Source of the DNA: Brachionus manjavacas
Lineage: Eukaryota; Rotifera; Eurotatoria; Ploima; Brachionidae
Length of the DNA stretch: 64,000 nt
Direction of reading: 5' to 3'
Assembly: GCA_019054805.1 (NCBI GenBank)
Contig: JAHQIY010000012.1
Location: 2,728,001-2,792,000 of the forward strand
Both the position numbers and the translations under genes were made by a program. The first letter of the stretch is position 1; each line of letters starts with the position of its first letter. A model generated the notes under the pieces. The model was not told the DNA's origin and did not search any database. It saw only the letters and a program-made list of their open reading frames with translations. Shown in pieces: positions 23,856 to 34,836 of this stretch.

Positions 23856-24579
23856 AATCATGAAAATTAACTAAATTAATATGAATGTTAATACCAAATT
23901 ATGTTATGGAATACGATGATTTGTTGGTTTTTTATTCTTTTCTTTTTAAAATTTAAAATAATTGTACCATTTAATAGTTAAATTTTATTAAACATATAAT
24001 ATTACTTATAAATAAATATTTACAGTTGAAAATTTAATTTTTTTATTCAATAAAAAAAATGATTGATATTTTGATGAGTTCTGAAAATTTTACAGAAATG
24101 TAACAGATTCGAATTTAAAAAAATTCCAAGCATGTCACAGATAAAAAATTCTTAATTTCTCAGAAATGTTGCAGGTCTGTTATTGGAACCTGTACACTCA
24201 CGTTGCATGAAAATTCAATCGACTGGGTGAATAGCTTTAATCAATTTGTTCATATAATCTAAAAATTATTTGCCTAATTCTGTTTTGGTTAACCCTAATT
24301 TTATCTTGAACAAAAAAATTGGGTGAACATATAGTTCACAAAATCTGAGAACAAGAATTTTTCGGATAAAAACTGAACTATGGTTCACCTAACCGACTCC
24401 AGTTTTTTAAAAATTGAATACAAAATATAATCTAAATGAATTATTTATCCATTTTTTTTTCCTTCTTTCCTTTTAATGCACAATTTTATTCTTTTTATTT
24501 ATTTTATTTTTTATAATTAACTAAATTTTTAGTTTTTTCATATTTTTTTATTCTGAATGAGCATTTGCTCGGTTAAAAA

Positions 24580-25869
24580 TAATTAGTATGGTGAATAAGT
24601 GATGGTGTTTTACTTTGAGAGACAAGTATGGGTCCGTGATTTATCTAAAAATTGGAGTTCCGTGTTTTTGTAATAACATCTAGAGCTCCTTCAGAATAAA
24701 TAATAAAAATAAAAAAAAAGTTAATAAAATAGGATAAAATTCATTTTGATAAAAATTTAAAAAGACATATTTTGAAATAAGGTGTTACATGTGACACATG
24801 TTTACATAGTTGAAACTTCAGGAAAAAAAAGAGGAAACAGTTAGGTAGAATTTTCTCAATGGAGTTGGGTATTCAATATCTTGTTTCGAGCTAATTAATC
24901 AATATTTGTTTTGTAACTCAGTATTAAATTAACTAAGTTGAATAAAATCCTAATGTATCATATCTTTTCAATAAGATTTTTTTTCATATTTTCATTTTTA
25001 TTTGAAATAGTCAAATAGATGCCAAAATGACACATTCGGTGTTTTTAAGTAAAACAAAAAATTGGTGTTTCTAGTGTTAAAATGCTCAGAGATAGCCCAA
25101 TATAATTAGAAACAATGTCATCTAGGTTGAAGTACCATTGCATTTCTATAAATCCGTTCACTCTTACAAAGATGATTAATAGTTTTTTCAGATCTGCTTA
25201 AATGTGATGTAAGAATGTGACATATGGAGTTTTTATTGCATTAATTTAAAAAAGAAAAAAAATTAGGAATAGCAGTTGTAAAAGATTTTGATTAGATAAA
25301 ATAATTTCTGTTTTAATTAAAATTGGTCATTTTATTATTATTTAATTAGCATAATTTGACATTAAAATTGGTCAAATTATGCTAATTTTTTTGTTGCATT
25401 CTTTTTTATCCGAAAAAATATTGCATTGTTTCAATGAAAAAAACTTCATATGAGAGATTATTTGACGTATTTTTACACTAGGATTTAGAGATGCATGAAC
25501 CAAGATCATCGAATATGATTGTAAAATATGACATTGATAATAACTGGCATTCGACAATTTCATTTTAAATTTAGCATTTGTCTCAAAAATTGTTTTGATT
25601 TACATTTAAATATTTGAGGAATTTTGAGTCAAGAGTTATTTTCTCAAAACCATGGGTAAATTTCAAAAAGCTTTGCAAAAAAAAATTTAAAAAAAAAAAA
25701 AACTAATTATAAAGCGCTTAAAGGTTATGAAGAAGAATGCTAAATAATGAATGATGAATGAGTAAAGAGACAACAGTTAGATTGTTTCAATTTTATTCAG
25801 GATTTTGTTGACGTTTCCAATCAGCGAAAGATTTGAATTTCAAGCGCTCAAATACTAATAGTTGAAAGG
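24580..25869. other. Gene-free stretch with a 16 bp hairpin
   Basis: No gene is present. Positions 25345-25360 (ATTAGCATAATTTGAC) are complementary to 25371-25386 with a 10-base loop. Another inverted copy of the dispersed terminal motif is at 24683-24700. The rest is AT-rich and featureless. Confidence 0.6.
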
Positions 25870-26129
25870 CTTATATTTTACTCAGTACCTAATTATATAT
25901 TATGGAGAACCAAATAAAATTAAATTCAAAATCAAAAAATTAGTGCCTAATATTTTTTACTAGTACCAAAAATAATTCAATTACACCTAATACGGTTTTT
26001 TGCAGCTAATAGTTTTTAGTTAGAACCAAATATTAATTTCAGTGAAACCAAAAATTGATTCAATTAGAATTAATTATCATTTTATGTTGCACCTCTTGAT
26101 AAAATTAATGAATAGAAAATGCCTAATTA

Positions 26130-27150
26130 ATAAATGGAAAACAAAGGAGCATACAAATAATCTTTAAAAAAATTCTGGAATCAAAATTGGTTTGATTTTA
26201 CTGATAAAATGGGAAAAAACCCACTAACAAGTAGACCATTCTGGAAAAAAATAAATAAATTTAGATCAAAAAAAGGATCAAATTTAATCCCAAATTTGTT
26301 TTTAAATGACAAGGAATTCAAAACTAATGAAGAAAAGGGAAAATGCTTTGGAGAACTCCTATCTTCAATATTTAGTCCTAATTCTGATTTAATAGATCTT
26401 GATAAAGATTTCGAAATACTTAATTCTAATATCAAGTATACTACTATAAGCACCAAAACGAGTCACTTGACTCGTTTGTTTGAAAGTTTTGTTTATAAGC
26501 ACGATACAGGTGATTTACTAAAAATCTCCCAAAGCAAAGACGAAAAAAATGTTCTATTGATTAGTTCTTTTCACGCTTCAGTCTATGTAGAACTAGAAGA
26601 CTACTTTTTACTCAAGAAAAAAACAAATGTTGTGCAAAATAACAAGTCAAAAATTATTGATCAAAGTTTTAATCAGTAAGCTCCAATTAGACGCTTTCCA
26701 ATGCAAGTATTTTATAGCATCATTAATTTAGCTTGCATCAATAGCAGGATCCTATACAAAAGTGTGAATGAATGCGATATATCAAGGCAAGATTTTTTGA
26801 TCAAACTTGTCGAAGAAATCAAAAGTAATTACAAAAAAACTTCGTTTTCATCGCCATCTGGCACCCCTAAAGGCGCTCGTAAAGGGTTGTGAATCAAGAA
26901 AATCAAGAGAATTTATCTCCTTAACGTGTGTTTTGTCGTGTGTCTTGAGAATTCTTATCTTCAATATCTAGTCCTAATTCTGATTTAATTGATACTTAGA
27001 AAGATTTCGAAATACTTAATTCTAACTCTGATTTCCTTAGTAACAATAATCAGTATAATTTTAATGATCCAATTTGCTTAAATGAATTAATTATGGCTTT
27101 AAAAAGATTGAAAAATGAAATGCTCGGTACAGAAAACAAATAAATAATAG
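26130..27150 (+). pseudogene. LINE fragment (endonuclease/RT linker), split
   Basis: 26209-26430 reads SRPFWKKINKFRSKKGSN, LFLNDKEFKTNEEKGKCFG and ELLSSIFSPN, the typical linker before a non-LTR reverse transcriptase. At about 26430 it is interrupted by piggyBac sequence. It resumes at about 26945 with a repeat of the last 75 bases and then NNNQYNFNDPICLNELIMAL and KRLKNEMLGTEN, the helix that normally precedes the first RT motif. Stops in the resumed part show it is dead. Confidence 0.65.
26430..26892 (+). pseudogene. piggyBac-type transposase, C-terminal fragment
   Basis: The frame 26430-26679 contains DEKNVLLISSFHASVYVE, similar to the K-x-V-x-L-L-S-x-x-H stretch of piggyBac transposases. 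After one stop, 26690-26892 reads RRFPMQVFYSIINLACINS and RILYKS, then ISRQDFLIKLVEEIKSN, matching the family's R-R-W-P-x-x-x-F-y helix and the following N-x-x-x-L-Y and R-x-x-F-L motifs. It lacks the catalytic DDD core and is flanked by LINE sequence on both sides. Confidence 0.65.
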
Positions 27151-27877
27151 AAAATAAATAAAAATACATGGCAGATCCAAAAATTATCAGGTTAACAAAA
27201 AATAACTGTGAACTGTTCTGTGCTTCAAGTGATCAACTTTCTGTTCTGTACAACCATCAACATTGTCTATACAACCATGTACATCATCAGTTTAACTATC
27301 AGACTCATTAGAACAACCACCACCATCACAAGAAATATCAGAACCAAAAACAAACTACAAAAAAGGTAAAAATAAAGATCTTATTGTTAAAAGATCAGCT
27401 CGTTTGGCTAAAAAAATATAAATTTTTATTTTTTATTTTTTTTCTTGCATTTTCGTTAATAAATATTTCTTTTTTATTATTAAATAAAATTTTTAAAAAC
27501 GTCAAAAATTACAATTTTTTTTGTGATAAAAATGACTAAAACTTTTAAAGCACTAGAAAATTTACATTTAATTAGGTATAACTAAAACATATTTGGTATT
27601 TCTAAATTATTTTTTGGTACTTGATAAAATATAATTAGGTAATGAGTAAAATGTTGAAATTTTTCCATCCATTTCAATATTTATTTTAATTATCTATTAA
27701 ATTTTTTTTTCGTTTTTCTTGTAAAATTACTAAAACCTTAATTTTTGAACGGACAATCATTTTAAATTAATCTAACAATTATAAATGTTAAGTTAAATCT
27801 TTTAATTATTTTGAAATTATTTTGAAATTTGACTTAATATTAAATAATTAGTTTATTAAAATTGAAATATTTTAAAA

Positions 27878-28633
27878 ATGGAAGAAAGTTTTGAGGATGA
27901 TGAAGTTTATGGCATGATGGATCCCGTCGATTTAAATAAAAAAAAAGAAGCTAAACAAGGAGAGAATGTGGTCACAGAACCGAAAAAAAACAATGCTGAA
28001 GGTGAAGAAGAAGCAGATGAAGAAGAAGAAGGGAAATATGGGGAAAACAAGGATGAATCATTCGATATTAGCTCATCCGAAAGTGATGCGGAAGAAGAAA
28101 ATTTCGATTTAATCGAAAAACTCAAGACTGAAAAAGAGCCCAAAGCTGACGGAGAAAGGCCAGACGAAAAAAAAACTGAGGAAGTAATGCCTGGACCTTC
28201 TAAACCGGCCGAAGTTTCAGACAAAAAAAAACGACTGAGCATGGACACAAATGCTCTAGAGCTAGCAAAAAAGAAAAAAATTGAACAAATAGAAGAAGAA
28301 AACAAAAAAATGCAGGTTTTGATGGCCAATTTTTCCGAAGAGCAGCTGAACAGATACGAAACATTTCGTCGTTCGGCTTTCCAAAAATCCAGCATTAAAA
28401 AAATAATTCAAACTGTTTGTGGCAAGTCTGTGAGCCAAAGTGTGGTAATTGCAATGTCTGGTATATCTAAAGTGTTTGTTGGCGAAATTGTAGAGAAGGC
28501 TCTAGATGTGAAAGAAAAATGGGAAGATTCAGGTCCACTCCAGCCAAAGCATCTTAGAGAAGCATTTAGGCTATTCAAAAATTCAAATCGTCTATCTGAT
28601 TCCATCAAACATAAAAAACCCTCACTTTTTTAA
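27878..28633 (+). CDS. TAF11: Transcription initiation factor TFIID subunit 11
   Basis: Single exon, 251 residues, complete. Residues about 1-145 are acidic, low-complexity and Lys/Glu-rich. Residues about 150-251 form the TAF11 histone-fold domain: [58 protein letters not shown] and [13 protein letters not shown]. In animals TAF11 pairs with TAF13 in TFIID and contacts TFIIA and TBP at core promoters. The ATG at 27878 follows AT-rich sequence, and AATAAA occurs 30 bp after the stop. The end HKKPSLF differs a little from the usual basic C-terminus. An intronless host gene between transposons could be a retrocopy, but it is fully intact and looks functional. Confidence 0.95.
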   Translation: MEESFEDDEVYGMMDPVDLNKKKEAKQGENVVTEPKKNNAEGEEEADEEEEGKYGENKDESFDISSSESDAEEENFDLIEKLKTEKEPKADGERPDEKKTEEVMPGPSKPAEVSDKKKRLSMDTNALELAKKKKIEQIEEENKKMQVLMANFSEEQLNRYETFRRSAFQKSSIKKIIQTVCGKSVSQSVVIAMSGISKVFVGEIVEKALDVKEKWEDSGPLQPKHLREAFRLFKNSNRLSDSIKHKKPSLF

Positions 28634-29367
28634 CAAAGTTGAATTAATTTAAAAATGTTTTGTAAATAAATTTTTTTTTAATTAAAACACTTATAGTGTG
28701 GTTAAAATACTAGATTAGAATCAATACTGTTTTTTTTACTGGTAAATTTTTTTTGCATTAACTTGGATAAAAAAAAAACAACAATTTTTGTATAAAAATG
28801 GGAAAAACAAAGCCGTTTTTGATTCACACTGACTCTAATAAAAAGTGGTACATTAATTAGATCCAAAATATTAGAAAAATAAAACTGATTTAAAAAGTAA
28901 TAAAAATTTAATTCGCTTCAGTGAAGCCTGGGTGCATGCAACAAACAAATTACCGCATACCCTGATGATGTGTTTTAAACCTTGAGCCCTCTTTAGAACT
29001 CGAGAATTTACATTAATTATCATTTTTAAAAATATAAAATATATTTTTAGATTATAGACTTAATTTTTATTATTAATTATTATTATTAATATTTTTATGA
29101 TTATTATTAATTTTTAGATTATTATTATAGACTCTGGAGGTTCACTGGCGTATAAAATCTAGAAGAAAATTACAAAAAACATGATTTAATTAAGAAAGAT
29201 TTAAAAACTAAAAGTTTTCTCAATATGTTAGAAAGTTCAATTGCCAGAATTTTAATACATTGTAGAGACAATAAAGGAGATTGATAGATATCCGAAAAAC
29301 CAATTTATTATAACATCTGAAGACTAGACTAACTAACGCAAAATGAAATTTTAAAAACTTTTTAATT
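28634..29367. other. Gene-free, TTATTA-rich
   Basis: It contains the TAF11 polyadenylation signal region and irregular TTATTA/ATTATT runs at 29065-29130. No gene recognised. Confidence 0.5.
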
Positions 29368-29572
29368 TTTTTTCTAATTGTAGAAAAGTGGCTGTGCAAA
29401 AAAGTACGATACTATGAAATTTATTACTTTTATTAATCCAACGTTTTTTCATGGTGTGCATTTTATAGAAATTGGCAGAGTTTTTGAAGAGCTTTAAATT
29501 CGTTTTTACAAGTTTGCACAATATCGTACTTTTTGCAGAGCCACTTTTGTACAATTAGAAAAAAAATCATAA
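29368..29572. mobile_element. Short MITE, about 205 bp, long TIRs
   Basis: The left arm (TTTTCTAATTGTAGAAAAGT, then GGCTGTGCAAAAAAGTACGA, to about 29411) is the inverted match of 29530-29572 (TCGTACTTTTTGCAGAGCC, then ACTTTTGTACAATTAGAAAA). The TIRs are about 43 bp with few mismatches, and the loop is non-coding. Confidence 0.8.
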
Positions 29573-29917
29573 AGTTTTTTTTTATACGGTAATTTTTGTA
29601 CTAAAATTTCACATTAACTAAAAATTGACAACCATAACCTTGTAAAGAGATTTTGATTGTAAAAATTCAAAATTAAAGAATTAAAATTTAAATTCTAAAA
29701 AGCCTCAAAGAAAGCATTAAGAAATTTAAGGTTTAGTTTTTCTATGGTTGAATTTATGGTGACAACAAAGCTTGCTTAAGGGTGTAAAGTATTGTGTTTT
29801 TACGAAAATCTTTTTTAAAGATACGAATTTATGTTACATTGGATTTTATTTAAGTTGAAATGATAATTTGAAAAAAAAAATGCTGCTAAAAGACATCTTT
29901 GAAAAATAAAAATAATT
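29573..29917. other. Gene-free spacer
   Basis: AT-rich, no open frame of note and no repeat recognised. Confidence 0.5.
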
Positions 29918-30293
29918 GCTCATTTTCAAGTTTGTGATCAATTTTTGATGCTCAAAATGATCAAATCAAATTTTAACCGTGAAATGAATTGTTATATTTC
30001 CAATGAATTGGTAAATAGGTACATTTTTGGATATAACATACTTTGTGAAATAGCAAGGTAGACTATGCAAAATCAAAATGCACATTGCAGAGTGGACTAC
30101 ATCTAAATGATGCAATTTTAAGTAAGTTGTATTTTTCAGGATTTGCAGAGAATACCTTTAGATTTCACAAAGTTATTGAGTCCAAAAATGTACCTATACT
30201 TGTATTATATTAAATATTAACATTTTATTTAATAATTTAAAATTTATTTGATCATTTTGAACATCAAAAATTGATCATAAACTTCAAAATGCT
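29918..30293. mobile_element. MITE, about 375 bp, overlapping the palindrome II boundary
   Basis: 29920-29973 (CAAGTTTGTGATCAATTTTT, ATGATCAAATCAAATTTT) is the inverted match of 30240-30292 (AAAATTTATTTGATCATTTT, AAAATTGATCATAAACTT). Inner parts also pair (TAGGTACATTTTTGG at 30016 with CCAAAAATGTACCTA at 30182). The left arm of palindrome II begins inside its right TIR, at about 30267. Confidence 0.75.
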
Positions 30294-30407
30294 ACATTTT
30301 CAAATTATTGGGTTTTAACTAATAGTGAATATTTTTTTGTACAAGAGTAAAAAACATTTGTTAAGAGATAAAGATGACTTTATTGATTGCTAGTTTTTAG
30401 ATTTAAT

Positions 30408-31405
30408 TTAGAAAGATCCGAATGATGAAAATTGTTCCGAAGAGCCAAGACTTGAGAATGAAGGCAATGGAGCTGAGAGTTGAGCAGCACCAAATGAAGC
30501 TGAACCACCACATGGTGATGGACATGGAGCTGGGCATGGTGGTGGTGGTGGTGGGCAAGTTTGTACTGGAACTGGGGTTGGGATTGGAACAGGTTGTGGG
30601 CATGGAACTGGAACTGGCACTGGTACTGGCTGTGGGCATGGTTGAGGAACAGGCTGTGCTACTGGTACTGGGCATGGTTGAGGAACTGGACATGGCAATC
30701 GAACTGGATATGGTTGTGGAGTTCTAACTGGAATTGGTACTTCGACTGGTACTGGGACTGGTCTTGGAATTCTAATTCTGATTGGGATACGAACTGGGCA
30801 TGGCACTGGAACTGGTTGTGGTACTGGGTATGGTTGTGGAACTGGTACTCTTACTGGAATTCTAATTGGAGTTGGAACAGCAACTGGTTGTGGTACTTGA
30901 TATGGCAATGGTACTTGAACACGATTTATTTGTGGAACTGGTTGTGGAATTTGAACCTGTTGTGGAACTGGAGTTGGCACTGGGATTTTGAATGGAGTTG
31001 GAACTGGAACTCTTTGAGGATATGGAACTGAGACTGGACATGGTCTTGGAACTGGAACTGGAACCGGTCTTGGGCATGGAGTTGGTACTGGAACCTATTT
31101 TTTATTTAAATTAAATAACCTTTTTGAACTGGACCCTTTTTTTTTTAGATTATTAAATTTTTTCTTACAGTAATGTACTGTGGTACTCGTACTGGAGTTG
31201 GTACTGGGGTTGGAACAGGAACTGGAATTCTGCATGGAGGTGGTGGGCAAGGAGCTGGACATGGTGGTGGAGGTGGTGGTGGACATGAGCCACATGATGA
31301 GTCGAGCGATGGGAAAGATAAAGGCAATGAAGCTGGTAATTGAGCAGCAGCCAAAGGAGCTGAAAATTCAGCGCCACCAAACAAAGAAGAATCAAATGAA
31401 GCCAT
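30408..31405 (-). CDS. PVP-A copy 3
   Basis: Exons 31405-31169 and 31094-30408 with a 74 bp intron give 307 residues. The protein equals copies 1 and 2 in the visible regions. Intron length differs only in its A/T run. AATAAA lies just beyond the stop. It is paired head-to-head with PVP-B copy 3. Composition is Pro/Val-rich with Cys blocks at both ends and no signal peptide. Confidence 0.85.
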
Positions 31406-31962
31406 TGTTAACGTTATTTTACCGATTTATTAATAAAATAGAAAGTGAATATTCTCAAATGGTTTTTCATGTTGATATTTATGTGTAAGTTGTTCATTAA
31501 CAACAACAATTTATCAATTTATTTGATCTTTAATTTGAATACATAGGAATATATCTTGAACAATGTCGATGCTTGGGTATATTAGTTATTTGGTAACAAT
31601 CGAATCGATCATTTGCATAAATGATCATCATCAATTTAAAAGAATTTTTTACTTTCAATAAAACAAACAAAGAAAATTTAAGTTTTATTTCATATAATTG
31701 TGGACATATGATAAATAAACAACATCAAAAAAGATTAATGTAACACTAGAGAACGCTCTTTACTTAAATATTCTTATATTTGGAATTTTTTGATCAATAT
31801 TAACCATGATTTTGTTTAAATCGATTTCTGATCAAAATTTTTGATAGTTAGATCGAGTTTATTCAAGCAGAAACCTTAAAAACCCATATAAATTAAAGTA
31901 AAATTTAAAAAAATAAAACATCGGATTTTTATTCATCTAATCTAAAAAAGAAACAATTCATA
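31406..31962. promoter_or_regulatory. Bidirectional promoter, cassette copy 3
   Basis: Same layout as 7733-8290, with a few substitutions, some of which are shared with the other arm of palindrome II (for example GATAGTTAGATCGAG at 31843). Confidence 0.6.
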
Positions 31963-32944
31963 ATGTTTGGTAAATAAAAAGACTGACTCTTGAGGGCACT
32001 TGATTAAATTGTTATTTTATTTATTTCAGGTTCATTCGACTCCTCATCATTCGGCTCCTCATCATTTGGTTCATCATGTGGATCATGTGAAACTTCATGT
32101 TGTCCACCTCCACCACCACCACCAGCACCAATAAGAGTGCCAGTACCTGTACCAGTTCCACAACCATATCCAGTTCCAGTTAGAATCCCACGACATGTAC
32201 CATATCCAATCCCAACTCCAGTTCCACAACCAGTGCCATTTACAATCAGAGTACCAGTGCCAAGACCTGTTCCAGTACCAACTCCAGTACCTGTGCCACA
32301 ACCATGCCCAGTACCTGTTCCATTCAAAGTACCAGTAAGAGTACCAGTTCCAGTTCAACTCACTTATCATGAGCCAGTGCCACAAGCCCAAACTGTTCAA
32401 ATTCCAATTAGAGTACCAGTTCCTCAAGCATGCCCAGTTCCAACCCCAGTTCCAACTCCAGTACCGGTAAGAGTACCAATAAGAATCCCTGTTCCACAAC
32501 CATACCCAGTCATTGAACACGTAGATGTTCCATACAGAGTTCCAGTACCAAAACTATACCCAGGTACATTAAACTTTTTTGTTTCATTCAACTCAACAAT
32601 TCAAATAATTATTTGACATTTTGTTTTTAGTCCCAGAAAGATACCCAGTTCCAGTAAGAGTACCAGTTCCACACAAATACCCAGTACCACAACCAGTACC
32701 AGTTCCATTTAAAATTCCAACCCCAGTCCCAGTACCACAACGAGTTCCAATTCCAACACCAGTCCCTCAACGAGTACCAGTTCCAGTACCAGTCCCACCA
32801 CCATGTCCACCACCATGCCCAGCTCCATGTCCTTCACCATGTGGTGGTTCAGCTTCATTTGGTGCTGCTCAACTCTCAGCTCCATTGCCTTCATTCTCAA
32901 GTCTTGGCTCTTCGGAACAATTTTCATCATTCGGATCTTTCTAA
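31963..32944 (+). CDS. PVP-B copy 3, short form
   Basis: Exons 31963-31969, 32030-32563 and 32631-32944 give 284 residues. It lacks one four-residue Cys-Pro unit of the C-terminal block, reading CPPPCPAPCPSPC where copies 1, 2 and 4 have CPPPCPAPCPAPCPSPC. The frame is kept because the change is 12 bp. Otherwise it carries the same start, PV repeats and Ser/Phe/Gly tail. It is the shortest of the eight genes. Confidence 0.82.
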
Positions 32945-33733
32945 ATTAAATCTAAAAACTAGCAATCAATAAAGTCATCTTTATCTCTTAACACATATTT
33001 TTCTTTCCAATTATTTATTATTTCGATTTTAATTTGATTAAGAAAAATATCTAAAATAAATTAATCCACTATTTTTCCTTTTTTTATTATTTTTTAATAT
33101 TCAGCAAAAACTTAATTCATAAAATATTCTAACTTTTTTTAATTTTCTGTTTCTGTAAAAAGTGGTTTTGTTAAATTTAGCTCAAAATAATTAAACAGAA
33201 CAGAACAATTTGACGTCTAAAAGGCTTCTTAGATTTTCAAATAAAGGTTTTTAACTCATTCTAAAAATGCAACATATTGCTACATACATAGTTGAATCAA
33301 ATGTCAAATCTGCAAAATCTCTGTAAATTGCACCGCGTCTGAAAATGTTGAAATTTAATTTCTTATTAATTTGCTGAGTTTACAAGGCTTTGACAGTTAA
33401 TTCTAAAATGTGTAATAAAATGTAATGATATTAAGATCTTTGATTAAGTCGATTGTATAAAATCAGTTAAGCAACGGGAGCAATAAACTACTGAGGATAG
33501 TTGTTTAATGGTTGATGCGGGACGGCGGATTCTACACGGTTTGTACCTAAATCTTTAATTTTTGTTTTGCTGTATAAAATATTTTTTTACTTTTAATCTG
33601 TTAGACCATATGACTACATGATTGCTGACAGCTGAGTGTTTTTCGCCACAGTTCAACATTTCTATCCAGATTAAAGTGCGTAATTTCAATTTCTGGACCA
33701 AATTGCTTTTAATGTAATGGTGAAGGTTAAACA

Positions 33734-34836
33734 TTGCTTGATGTCCTGTTAAGAACCAAAGCTTGCAAAAACTGTAATCAAAAAGGACATTTGACTCAGA
33801 AATGCTCTTTAGCTGAGGAGCTAAAATCGATTGAACGAAAAAAATCGATAATAGTGAACTCGCAAGTCAATAAGAAGAAAAAGAAGGGATTAAAGGATCA
33901 ACCTATAAAGTCATCAAAATACCTTGTTACCAATGTTCAAACAAGTAAGCAAATCAAGGGCGTTGCAGAATCCGACGATTCACAAAGAGCAGAATCGAAA
34001 AAACCAAAAGATCAAACTAATGAAAAGGAAAACAATGAGCTTGATTACGTATTTCTATACAATAATATTGGACACAATTCAAATGAAAGAACACCGGTTT
34101 TATACAAAAACAGGCCAACTCAAGCATTCAATGAAAAAATATTTATCAAGTCAACTTTCCTCTTAGAACAGGTTAGTTATTACACACTGGAATTGTCTGT
34201 ACTTACCTAGTAGGGTTCATCTCTTAGGAAATTTTTCAGTTAAAAAATGTCACGACATTGTTTTCCTCAATGAATTAAAGATTGATTTGAGTGAGGCAAA
34301 TATTATCTTGATTTTTACAATTATCAGTTCATAACAAAACCACAACAAGTATAGAGGAGGAGTAGCCTTTTTAATTAAAGGATGAATTTAATTAATACAG
34401 GATTTTTCTTATGAGAAATTCAATTCCGAACCTCTTTGAGTAAGACTAAATTCACGAAAAAACAATGAATTAGTTGTATTTAATCTTTATAATCCACCCA
34501 ATGTGCTTCTGAACTTTGAGCTTTTTAAAACAGATAATAAAAAATGTAGAAACTACATCTTAGGTGGGGATCTAAACGCTAGAACAAAGCAAACAGGCTG
34601 CATAGGAGAGAATGAAAACGATAAAATGTTGGAAAAAATAATCAATGAATTAGACTTTTCATGAGTCAATTATAAGCGCCCTACTTTCAATATTTAAAAA
34701 AGAATTACTTTGAAATTCTTGATCTTTTTTTAGTTTCATCTTCATTAATTTACAAAATTACCGACCTAAATGTCTTAAATAGTCGAGACAAGGCAAGTGA
34801 CCATTTCCCGATCGAAGCATCAATTTCTATGGGCTA
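33734..34836 (+). pseudogene. LINE ORF1 zinc knuckle and broken endonuclease
   Basis: 33734-34210 is open (158 codons), beginning with a CX2CX4HX4C zinc knuckle (CKNCNQKGHLTQKC, 33764-33805) followed by a Lys-rich charged stretch. From about 34180 an AP-type endonuclease is visible in broken frames: KYRGGVAFLIKG (about 34350), NNELVVFNLYNPPN, then NYILGGDLNARTKQTGCIG (about 34555) and SDHFPIEASISM (about 34797). GGDLNAR and SDH are catalytic motifs of the family. At least four stops are present. It lies in the palindrome II spacer. Confidence 0.75.

Larger units (their letters stand above)
20035..24405. mobile_element. Inner element X with long inverted repeats, putative full-length
   Basis: The segment 20040-20110 (GTTTACCTGTTAATGG, then CAATTCTTGTTCTCA and TGAACTAGTTCACC) is the inverted match of 24320-24400 (TGAACATATAGTTCA, TGAGAACAAGAATT, GAACTATGGTTCACC). 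A 590 bp deletion form with the same ends lies at 42062-42655. The En/Spm-like and BEN-like coding sequence lies between these ends, so this may be the master copy, now decayed. Confidence 0.6.
19152..24573. mobile_element. Composite DNA transposon, about 5.4 kb
   Basis: The left end (GAGCTAAAGCCCCTTCAGA, 19155-19173) is an imperfect inverted match of the right end (TCTGAATGAGCATTTGCTC at 24552-24570). Both belong to the dispersed terminal motif described at 1608. The interior carries a MULE C-terminal fragment, an inner inverted-repeat element (20035-24405), En/Spm-like coding remains and a BEN-like region. Nesting order is inferred. Confidence 0.5.
25870..27660. mobile_element. 1.8 kb element with inverted repeats and LINE/piggyBac contents
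   Basis: 25873-25920 (TTTTACTCAGTACCTAATTA and on) is inverted at 27600-27652 (TAATTAGGTAATGAGTAAAA). Both sides continue with scattered ACCAAA/TTTGGT motifs over about 150 bp. No transposase of its own was recognised. The contents are unrelated fragments, so it could equally be two oppositely oriented repeats flanking debris. Confidence 0.5.
30267..33648. repeat. Left arm of palindrome II
   Basis: Inverted copy of 36242-39650. Coordinate sums run from 69886 to 69917; the drift is due mainly to two 12 bp differences in the PVP genes. The inner 240 bp (33410-33648) is shared by the two arms but absent from palindrome I. The 3.1 kb core 30296-33405 matches both arms of palindrome I. Confidence 0.95.

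Noticed and set aside
27878-28633. TAF11 as a processed pseudogene because it lacks introns
   Set aside because: The frame and histone-fold motifs are complete and no poly(A) tail or target duplication is seen.
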